This document shows positions 23,901 through 35,900 of a stretch of 64,000 nucleotides of DNA, piece after piece. The DNA is taken from positions 10,751,484-10,815,483 of the forward strand of contig JAZAYU010000005.1 of the NCBI GenBank assembly GCA_038501625.1. Direction: 5' to 3'. The DNA comes from Corbicula japonica (taxonomy: Eukaryota > Mollusca > Bivalvia > Venerida > Cyrenidae). The notes under the pieces were generated by a model. The model was not told the DNA's origin. It did not search any database and saw only the letters and a list, made by a program, of their open reading frames with translations. The stretch's first letter is position 1; each line of letters begins with the position of its first letter. Made by a program: the position numbers and the translations under genes.

Positions 23901-26900
23901 CAGAGTTATGGGTGTTGTTGATAATGACCTAGATTTTGATGGTGAATATATTTCCCAGGTTTCAAGGTGATAGCTCAAGTAGTTTTAAAGTTAAGGGCGA
24001 GTGTATATTTTGATTAAGGCAAAATTTTAGTGAAAAGGGGGCATAATTTGAAAAATATTGGAAGCAGGGTTATGGGTCTTGTTGGTTATGATGTAGATTT
24101 TGATGGTGAAAATATATTTCAAGTTTCAAGGCAATATCTCAAGTAGTTTTAAAGTTATGGGCAAAATGCATATTTTGCTTAACACAAAATATAAGAAAAA
24201 AGGGGCATAACTTGAAATATATTGATAGCAGAGTTATGGGTCTTGTTGGTAATGATGTAGAATTTGATGGTGAATATATATTCCAAGTTTCAAGTTGATA
24301 TCTCAAGTAGTTTATAAGTTATGAACAACGTGCATATTTTCCTTAACGCAAAATGTAAGTGAAAACGGGGCATAACTTGAAAAATATTTGTAGCAGAGTT
24401 ATGGGTGTTGTTGGTAATGATGTAGAATTTGATGGTGAATATATATTCCAAGTTTCAAGTTGATATCATAAGTAGTTTTCAAGTTAAGGACCAAATTGCA
24501 TTTCTTGTTTAACGGACGCCGACGGGGACGCCGACGCCGACGCCGGGGCGAGTAGGATAGCTCCCCTATTCTTCGAATAGTCGAGCTAAAAAATCCCAAC
24601 TTTCCCCGTTATCTATAACTGAATGATGTGTGTGCCTAACATACATAATGTTTATTCGAGGCTGTAGCGGTTACTGTGTGATGATAATAGTCAATTTACA
24701 GACATCTAATATAATTCAATTTACAGATTTACAATACAGACTCAATGTCCAATTAAGATCTATTCAAGTTTCGGTTTCTTATCGGGAATGGAATCCAGTA
24801 ATCCGTGGTTTCCTTCCTTCTCCCGGATATTCGTATCTCTTAAAACACACTTAAACTTGGCGTTGCGCGAAGTTTATGTCATACATAAGGAGAAAACATC
24901 GCCTTTACGGATAAGTTCAAGTAAAACATAAAACATCTAGATGATTTGGCAACCTTGAGGAGTGCAACTTGGTCTTTTTTGAATTGTATTAGCATTAAAG
25001 CAGAATTGATATTGAACTACCGAATGTATAGTGTTCCCTTTTGCCAAAAATAATACATTTGTTCAAGTGGGAGGTTTGACTACAGAAAATAAGTCGAAAA
25101 TTGAACTGCGTGTAAACTTTGTATATTTAGAATTATATAAAGCGGGTTAATGAGATTCAAATCTTTTTTCTAGTTTTTCTAAGGTTCACTATCCAAATAT
25201 CAATGAAAATAACGAAGCCCGAATTACATTTCAGATTTCATGCCGGAAAGTGAATTCTTTGAAATAGTAAAGTTTTTTGTCAAACAGAGTATTGTATTCA
25301 AGTCATTTTTCCATTTGTTGCAATAAGATTGTTTATATTCAACCATCGACCTTTGAAATTATTTTCAGGGCTGGAAAAGAGTTCGTGAAATGCCCCCGAA
25401 TCCGGATATAAATCCATGCTCCAAATTCCACCTGCTCACCTTTTCTTTCTACTTTTTGGATGTGCGAGAATTTGTTTTTCTAAATGTGGCTGTAATGCAT
25501 ATGTTCGTTTCACTTTTAGTAAAGAAATATTTTTGTATATCATTTATTAACTGATTGAAATATGTTAACAATTCAGAGTTTAAAATCATCAAACTGGACA
25601 ATGTTCAACACAGAATCGTGTCAACTTTAAACAACACCGACATTTATCCGAGATCTCTCTTGGAAACATACCAATTTAATGGAAATCATTTTTCCAATTA
25701 GGATCTGGACAGAATTTCTGTATCATTTCGAGAAACATCCCGTGAAATCTGATTTCTCATTTTCCGCACAATTTGTGACGAAATCTCTTGATGGAACTTT
25801 AGATTGATATTTAAACAACCTCCTACAGTCAATGCGGAAATAGGCACTACAAATATTATAACGAATATCTGTTGATGAGACACCTTTAAGAAATACACGC
25901 AACAAAATGTATAAAGAATCAACTGTAAAATAAGGTATTCCTCATATGTACAGGTACATGTGTTCATGTAATGAAAGTTTGAAATAAATCTTGAATCTTT
26001 CAAATTAATATTTAAGTTCCCTAAGTGGTTGAAGTAAAAATTAATTTATAAATAAAGTCTTTGAATATAATTGTAATGTTTTGTCTAGAGCCAAGTAACA
26101 TAGACTTTGTGAGACCCAGAATTATTTGTGTGGTGTGTAGTTTCCAATCCCTGTGCAATCGCTCGAAGAGACTAGAACTTTATTTTATTGTTTATTCGTG
26201 ACGCCACCTTTTTAAGACTTGTTATCAGACATGTCAGAAAAAAGGTAATACTATAAATTTTGTAATGTCACTCTGATTTCTTTAATTTGGTTGTATGGTG
26301 AAACTGTGTTGGTGTTTGTGGGTTTTTTTTCTTGACATGCACACAGTGAAAGCATTTATAATTGTTGGCCTACTGTTTTGGTGATTTTCGTTAAACGATT
26401 TTGGGTTCTGAAATTACTGGTTTTCAATCGTCTAAAATCACAATTACGTACAGTTTGAGTTTTTGTTTTAATTCATTCATGGATTGATATGCCCACAAAA
26501 TCCACAACATCAGTAGCTTACGAATATATATGAATTTGCCGTATTCAAGTTATCTTGTTACTTATCTTATGAACCAGCTGACCATCGGTCGTTTTTGCTG
26601 GATCAATAGTTCTTAATAGAGGCATAATGCCACTTCTCGGACTGCCATGATCTCTTCAACATGCATTTTTCTCATTACTAGCCAAATTGATTCATAGGAT
26701 TGCTTGTAAGCGAGTTCTCTTTCAGCGATAAATGTTGCGACCATGCATGTATTTTCTCGGGCGTTATTTGTGTTTAACAATTTTGTCTTCGTTAAAGAAA
26801 AAAACTCATCCTTTGTAATATTGTTGTACTATATTGTTATGTTATATATTTATATTAAATTGTTATATTGTGCCAAGTGCTAAATTGTCAAGACCAGCTT

Positions 26901-29900
26901 CAATCGATTCTAGATTGACAGATGTGATGAAACGTGCATTTGCATCAGTTCTTGCACTTAAATAATATTGTGAAAACATGATAACAGAACAAAAGGTTAC
27001 TATGTGGGATCGTACAAATTGACAGATGAAGAGTTTAATGGATACCACACTTACAGATGATTCCAGTGCACTAACTAACAAAATACAATACTATACAGTT
27101 TATTCCACAATGCTAAAAGTCTAAAAGATGAACATACTGTACAAGTCACTGGGAATTTTTAGGTAAAAGCAGCCGATGAATGATGTTTTGTTTTTGAAGA
27201 TCCATTTGTTTGTCCATATCTAGTCTCCGCTTATTGCTTACAACTTAAATGTCCTCATAATCCTACCCAACTCGCCTTCCTCTTTACCTGATAACATGTC
27301 TAGCATACATGATGTTTAATGATCATATATAGTTCAATTTACACACTTAAAATACAGATTCAAGGTCCAATTAAGATATATTCAAGATTCTGTTTTTTTA
27401 CTGGGATTGGAATTCACTAATCCGTAATTTGCTTCCTTTTCCCGGAAATTCGTGTCTCTTAAAAAAACAAATTGGCGTTGAAATAAATAGAGAGAAAACA
27501 AACTGTATACGCATTAGTTCTGATACAATACATAAAACATCTAAATAGATGGCTTTAAGATCTTGAGAACTACAATTTTGCATTTTGGTATAGCATTATA
27601 GTAGGATTTATATTGAATTGCCGAATGCATACTGTTTTCCTTAAGAAATTTGTTATTTGATCGTTTTAGAGGCTTGATACAAAAAATAATAAAAATTGAA
27701 TTGCATATTAAAATCGTTTCTAGGAAATTACCCAGTATGCTTTTGTTTTTGTGATTCATCTGAAAAGTAATTTGATGTTAAGTCTAGTTAATGTTTTCCA
27801 TAAAACAGTTCTCTTCCAAATAGTTAAATTGTTGTTTAGCTATAAAAGAAATTACTTTTATATTGAAACAAATGAGATTATAATCGTTTTCTAGTTTTCC
27901 TTAACGCTGTGCGCTCCAAGACTCAATTTACCAACTTGGCCTTCTATGCAATTGGTTTCATTTTGGGCATACAAATATTAACAGTTTCGAATTTCTATAA
28001 GCCTGTAAAAATTGTATCCTTCGGAATAGTTTCACTTTTTGTCAAACAGGGATGTTTTAGAGACACTGTTTTCATTTCTTGAAATAAGACTGCTTTAATC
28101 AACATTCTATCATTGTGTTCAATCCAGACTGGAAAAGCTTTCATGAAATGTCCAGCATGACCTAAAGTGGATAAAATGTGGCACAAAATGCCGACGTTAT
28201 ATAAGGACAAAAATGTATTGTTTATACATCATAATCTTATATATTGCATGCAATCTCTATTTTGGCAAGTCTCAAGAAAGGTGTCTTACACATTTTGGCT
28301 ATACAAACTTAATTTTACTGCGAAAAAGAAAGTTAACAATATCGTCTGCTCAACTTTTACGTCATTTCACGTCCGTTGTTGGAAAACACCTTTCCTGGTG
28401 ACATGTTCTATTAACTATAACAACAATGGACGTTTTCTTTTGTTAATTTTCAGATTCCCATTCTAACCCATACTTACGCAGGTTACGAAATTTTACCTAC
28501 TAGAAAAAAATATATGTTTTTCATCTACATAAGACAAATCTACATGTAAAACGTTAAGCGTGAACTTGAAAAAAAATCTAATCTCTTGTACGCCTACTTT
28601 TTTTAAATTCAATTATGTTCATAACTCTAATGTGGTATAATGTATTAGCAACTTGATCTATCATACTTGCAAATGTCACATGGTATTGTTTGACCGGTAA
28701 TTGCAGTAACAATCAGTTGTGATTGATTGAAACACGATAACGTTAAAGAAGATTGCGGTCGTTTCGTACTTCACAATATCATGAATTTAATTTGCGAACC
28801 GTTTGCATGACATGGTCGCAATTTGAAAAAAAAACTTGGTTGTTGGCAAGCGATCGACATACGTTGATTCACAAGTAGTATACACCATCTTGCTAATTGG
28901 TGAAAACGTTTAACGTCAGAGACCACTAAATTGTTTCACATTTTAAGATTTGGTCCTCATGTGATTTAGTTTACATGACTTTTTCCAAAACTACAACAGA
29001 CTTGCAAAGTGGCACTCTTCGGTAAATCAAAAATACCAGAAATCATGGTCTTCACCAACTCATTCTGTCAGCATTTTTAACCGAAAGTAATCACCCCCAG
29101 AATGTATACAAAACTTCAACCCAAAATAAGAAAAGTACCGACTTCATTCAAGTGCCACAAATCACCTTTCAAACAGTGTTTTAAAAAACCATTTTTATTT
29201 TAAAGTTTATATTTAAAGTCATTTTACATTTCTGAAAACAAAATATTTTATTTTTATTCTCAATATTTTGGCCAATGAATCTTTGAAATTTAAGTAAGAA
29301 TCATCCCTAGACAAAATTGCCCGATCCGCGACAGGCTTTTCTTTTTACTGTCCTCTGACCTAAAACAATCTGAAAAACACGCCATCAATGCAAACGGTGC
29401 ACATGTACAATTTATAACGTTATGAAATTGGAAACTACCGAAATCGCCTTTAACTAGTTTTAAATGAAAACTTGACAGCTGCGTACGGCAAAATATGATT
29501 TCATACAATTTTACCGACATGAATTATATCCTGTTACTAGTTGAATATGCTTCCTGCAGTTACTTGGGAACTCATGGAAACAGAAGAACTTAATGGAAGC
29601 AATTTTCAAATTAGGGTCTAGACAGAAAGCAAACATATTGTTCGACTATAAAGTTTGATATACACCAGAAATTGTTCAGTATGTTTTGTTTTGATGTAAT
29701 TCTGTAATGTCATTTATTGTCAAGTCTCCCCGATGTTTTTAAGAAAACAGATCTATACCAAAATTAGTTTAACCCTTTGTTCCATAGGAAATGGCTGGTG
29801 TCCCATGGCAAACTGTGTAGTTCCAAGTATTTTTTCGGCGTTAGCTGTCTAAGCTCACTTTTGACCTAATTTATTAACCAATGAAGTGTTGTAAATAATA

Positions 29901-32900
29901 CGCGTATTATATTATTATGCAGCGGGAAAATTAAATAAACTATTTCGATTGGTAGCTATTTCCACCGGAGAGGCATCTAGCAGGATGAAGAGGTATCTAG
30001 TGGGATTTTTAAACAATTAGTTAATACACTGTTTGAAACGATTATTGCTGTGACGTTTAGATCTTTTCTATTCTCTTGTGTTGAAAGATGTTGAAATGAG
30101 GCACACTACAGTACTCGTCATTGACTAGGATTTTTTGTCAACAACAATACAGGCACTCTTTTATATCAACATATACAAAATCAAAGTGAAAGTAAGTGGA
30201 AATGGCTTAAGGTATCGCAAACATTGCAAATGGCGAAGACAGGCTAAAATTTCAAAAAATGAATTTTGGTGGAAATACTTATTGACACCTAGATTTTAGT
30301 AAATAAATGGGTTTAGCTATGGAAGTAGTAAATGTTTGCAAGCTCAGTTTAGTCTAATTCATGTTCTAATTACCCAGCACATACTAAAACAAAAGAAAAA
30401 CCGTTTGCATGAGAACTCTAAAATTCATGAACAATATACCAAAGCAACTCATACCTGAAATAAGTATATGCTGGACTACAATGTTTAGTGCCAATTCGTC
30501 AAAATAATGTTAGGGTTTTCAAGAAATTCAAGGAAAACTTACTTCCTACTTTCACTTTCTACTTTCACTTTGAACCAGGAAGTAAGATTTCCTTGAATTT
30601 CTTGAAACCCCTAACATTATTTTGACGAATTGGCACTAAACATTGTAGACCAGCATCTACTTATTTCAGGTATGAGTTGCTTTGTTATATTGTTCATGAA
30701 TTTCAGAGTTCTCATGCAAACCAATCTCACTAAAGTCAGATCTAACAAAATGTTAGATCTGATGACGGCCCGCAGACACCGTACATAAGTAATAGCGGTT
30801 TTCCCAATTACTATTTTTAGAAACTGTCAACAAAGGAATCATGATTTATTACGCTCGCAAAATGATCTGAAGATGTCATTACATTAGAAATGAATGCAAT
30901 ACGACTTAAACACATATATCTCCAGTAAATTATGTCTTACGAAAGCTGCCGACACTTCCCATGGTTCAAAAGATTATTTCTACTTTCACTTTTGCGATTT
31001 TGTAGGCGATAATCTGATTGGTTCAAAGGGTTAGTGATAAAAACACGTTTTAGTTACTCGTCGTCAGATCCTGATAGCGTAGCGTTTTTCAGGAAATGAT
31101 TTTAATCAGATTGCATGCAAACGGTTTTTCTTTTGTTTTAGTATGTGCTAGGTAATTAGAAAAAGAATTAGACTAAATTGAGCTTGCAAACATTTACAAC
31201 ATCCATAGCTAAATATATTTCTTTACTAAAATCTAGGTGGCAATAAGTATTTCCCCCAAAATTCATTTTTGAAACTTTAGCTAGTTTTCGCCATTTGCAA
31301 TGTTTGCGACCTCTTAAAGAAAACGATGTTACACTTTCACTGTAAAGCTGAAAATTTAAGTAATAATAATGCGAGCTTGAATTATTGTAATATTTGTGAG
31401 TATTTAGTTAATGGAAGTTTATCCCAGCTCTTTCAGTAATTGAAATGTTTACCCGTCTCTTAACTCGGGCAGCTGTATATAATATGCTACGCGATATAAA
31501 CAATGAGTTCGCTATGTAAGTCTTGAAGTCTTCACTAAATATATTTTATTCTTTCAGCAATTGATATATCATCTGATACATTATGTTTTAAGAATAAACA
31601 CAACCAATGCCTTTTACAATACGTTTCTTATATAAAACTCATTCTTTATCGCGACTGAGGATTTTACAATGTGCTTACTTGTCTTAAATCTGGCAACTAC
31701 GTGTAATGTGTTACGCGAAAAAACTGCGAGTCCGCTATTAAGTCATTGTGAAGGATTTACAATGAAATTATTTAATTTACACGTAAATCAAGATGAAGTG
31801 AATAATACCAGCTACAAACTCCATCATTTCATATACAATCTACGCCGTTTATCTTTTTTAAAGATATTTCTTGTTATTAATTCATTAGTTCTGACCAAGA
31901 AGCGACCAGTATATATCAAGGTCAGACTACACGGCCCCTGTGTTCTGAACTCGTTACGCGACTTGTGTTCTGAACTGGTTCCCCAATCTAATCTGGGCTG
32001 AATCAACACGATATGTTTTGGTTTTGTTTTTGGATAATGTTTTACATATCATATATTTTATATATAACAGCAGCCAAACAAAGTCATAAAAAATAAAAAT
32101 AAAAGATTTTCCAAGAATCTTACAATGCAACCATAAACAATGGCTGAAGGTTATAAAGCTGAGATTGGAAACCAGTCTCAAATCTCAAGCATCTGATTGG
32201 CTGAAATAGCGACTGGTCGCCATTTCAGCCAATCAGATGCTTGAGATTTGAGACTGGTTTCCATGCTCAGTTTTATAACCGTAAACAATATGTTTTTCAG
32301 GGCTGTAGCAGACTGTCAACAGACGATATCGACCGTGTCTTCAATCTGTACGATGTGGTAAGCCTTTATGTATAAGACTGTCAGCGCAAACATCTACTGT
32401 AAGGTGTCAGATATTGGGATTATACTTTGCAAAGACACAAAGAATAGAAATTCGCGTTCTAGAATAAGTAAAACGCAAATCGTTCGTTTTCCAACAACCA
32501 GAACGTTTGTTTGGTTTGTATAACAACGAAAACCAAGTTTCCTTTTTATTCAAAACATGTGTCAATTCCGACGTACGTTAATGTCTTTAAATCTGTGACT
32601 GCACCGAAATACTATATCTGTACCAATAATCTGCAGTCCGACCTGTGCTAACGACCACCTGTAAACAAAGATCATTTGTGGATAATTACACATTTTACTT
32701 TTTCCAATGACTCATCTAAAGAACAAGTTCACCTGTAAACAAAGATAACCTGCCTTAAAAGATCATGTTTGGGGTTTCCTCTGAGTCGTATTCGAAATCA
32801 GGTTTGATTGTAATATAAAAGACACCGAAATTGGCACCGATAATTCTATCAACGATGCTGCAACTGTCATCGATGACTCATATAAACTTTAGAAATCGGT

Positions 32901-35900
32901 TTACTTTTTCGACGTTTCAAATTTCATGAACGTTAAATGAGTCAGTCCATCTTTATACAGACAGCCAGTGTTTGTGGGTGCGTGAATGACGGATGAAATA
33001 AAACTGATCCACTATAACCTGTGCCATATTGCAAATATCATTTATGATACACCTTATGCTATTCTGGATATGTCTTTCAAACGTCTGCAGTCTAAATGCG
33101 TTGTGTTTCGTATATTGTTTATTTGTACTTAATTACTTTCACTAAAACTGTTTAAATGTGAAGAAAGTTAGATTTTGTTTATTTGCGTCCTAGGAAATCA
33201 TTCATTTGCACTTTGCGTCTAATTGAATTTTAGTTATTAAGATATTATAAGATAAAATACATGGAAATGGAACTTGAAAGCACGTTTAAAAATATCGACT
33301 TTGAGTATGTTCTTTAGAATTAATTAGAAAATACTTATTATTGTCCACGCCGCCTGCTCAACTCCGCCCGTTCAACACAGGTGTATACTATCCAAAACTT
33401 AAACAGTTGTGTGCATATGACGGTAATATGGAACCTTAAATATGGTATTTTCTGGTTAATACCATATCATGACCAGCGGCGTATGGTGCCCAGATATAAT
33501 AATTTAAATGCAGAAAAATCATATTTATTAATCACCTAAATTAAAAATTTTATCACAGCCTGTGCTAAAAATCACCTGTTAACAAAGACAACCTGTAGAC
33601 AATGACCATAATTATGTTATTTACCCCATTAGACGTTTTGACTCCCACTGACACTGATTAAAAGAGCGAATTCACCTATGAACAAAGACCACCTGCCTTC
33701 AAAAAGACATTTTTGGGTTTTCACCCGATTGGTCTTTGACGACAGGTCCCAAGGTTATAAAGCTGAGATTGGAAACCAGTCTCAAATCTCAAGCATCTGA
33801 TTGGCTGAAATGGCGACCAGTCGCCATTTCAGCCAATCAGATGCAAGAGATTTGAGACTGGTTTCCATGCTCAGTTTTATAACCTTGGGCACAGGTTTGA
33901 ATGTACCCATAAGAAGTGGAACTATAATTATTATATTAACGCCTTTTTGTTTCATGGGACAGAAGTGGTTATATTAAAAATCAATTTTAGAATTACTGTA
34001 TAATTTGTCTGTTTTTCCTATTTTGATGAATAATTACCCTGTCTGCAGACATTCCGTAAAAAAACAAGACATTAATATACTAGAAAGTAAGACTTAAAGC
34101 TACTGTTTCTTTTGTTCTATAGGACAGAAACGGCTACATTGAGAACGAAGAACTCCATGGATTCCTGAAGGACCTTATGGAACTTGTCGAAGACGTAAGT
34201 GAATAATGCCTCATTGATTCATTGAAATCAGTGCCCAAGGTTATAAAGCTGAGCATGGAAACCAGTCTCAAATCTCAAGCATCTGATTGGCTGAAATGGC
34301 GACTGGTCATGTATGAAATATTGAATGTAAATGGTATCGTCTTGTAAACGTGACTCTGTTACTTGAACTGCAATTTTAAACCTTTGTATGAAATCAATTT
34401 CATAAGAATTTCATTTTATACGAACCAGATGCAATATTACTGGTATTGATTAAAATTCATAAGAAAACAAAAGGCCACAGCATTCCAGACTTTTCTGCCT
34501 TCTCAGCATTCTTTGGGTACAGCTGAGGCCTTTTTGAGCAAATTAAAAACAAATACAAAACAATAACACAGCCAGATGGTGCTTTACGACGTTAGTCTTT
34601 GTAGCAAGTAAAGAGAGGCATAGTCAACATATCTAGCGGTGTGTTCAACTGTAGAACACAAATATTTGCCCAAATTCTACATAAAAAGGGCAATGACCAT
34701 AAAAAGACGCATCTCAAGCATCTAATTGTCTAAAATGGAGAAAAGTCTCCAGGCTCCAGGCTCTGAGAATGGTCTCCAATCTGATTTCAATAACGTCTCC
34801 ATTTCAGCCAATCAGAGGCGTGAGATTCGAGACTGGTCTCCAATCTCAGTTTTGGAGTCGGTAGACCCAGAATTATCAGTTTTCTGACTCTTCACATTCG
34901 CAAATGATCTAAAATTAGTAACAAACTGCAGGACTAAGACCGCTGAAAAGTGCCGGTAGTTCTAATTTTTAAAATCCCAGGTTGCCGACACCTCGGCACT
35001 TTCAATGCTTTGATATAATATTTTGTCCAATTAACTTAACTTTAGTGATTAGATTTTTTCTCTCACAAAGGTATTACAATAAATAATCAAGAAATCAAGA
35101 AATTAAACAGACTCTATTTGCGGACGACGCAACTTTTGTTAATAACGGCGAAAAACAATCCTTTGAAAGATTAATAAATATAATACACCCTGGCTAACCT
35201 GGTATGCTTCGCGAACGGCACTACGCCGCGATCACGGCATATACAACGCTTTTAACCGGCATAACCGGTGTCAATGTAGGAGATTTTGTGGGGTAAGGTA
35301 AGAACATCGCAGAGTTTTTGGTTAGATATTTCAATAATACTCAAACTAATAAGCCTGTACGGCTGTCAGATCATGACTATTTATGATTCTAATCCTTTCT
35401 GTGTCCAGAATACAGTAGTTTGCTCAATCATTCGTGAAAATGGATCTCTCTGTGTTGCAAAACTAGTAAATTTCCTGTTCAAATGTATTTTTCTTGATCT
35501 AAACTGAAGACTAGTGAAGAATTATGACTGCATAAAAATTCTTTGCACTGGAGGACACTGCAGTGTAAAATTTGAGTGTGTTTTATCTATATTTTACTTG
35601 CTTCTTGCAAAAAAATGAGAGACCACGCACTGTACACCGGCACTTGATTTTTGCTTCGCTGCGTATCACGGCATTTTATACGATGCTGGTATTGAAATAT
35701 ACTTTAGTTGTGGAAATATTAAACTGTTTCTTCACATCTATTATAGTTGTAGTTTGTTGTGTTGGTGTACATTGCAAAACAGAGTTTGATATACTTAAAA
35801 TTTTTTCCATCAACAAGCAGAAGCGGATTCAAAGGGTGTTATTTTGAGTTGCTCAACCCCCCTTTTTGCGCGTCAATATTTAGTTTTCATGGGGATTATA

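Noticed and set aside
24399..24599. Arg-rich minus-strand peptide
   Set aside because: The RRRRRRPRRRP run is the translation of the GACGCC repeat at 24,516-24,545 inside a dispersed element.
25337..25430. Possible exon after TTTTCAGGGCTGGAAAAG
   Set aside because: The acceptor looks good, but a diverged copy near 28,115 lacks the frame, there is no donor in phase, and no family match.
31669..32001. 110-codon open frame
   Set aside because: Its start partly repeats nearby non-coding DNA, the composition is AT-biased, and no domain is recognisable.
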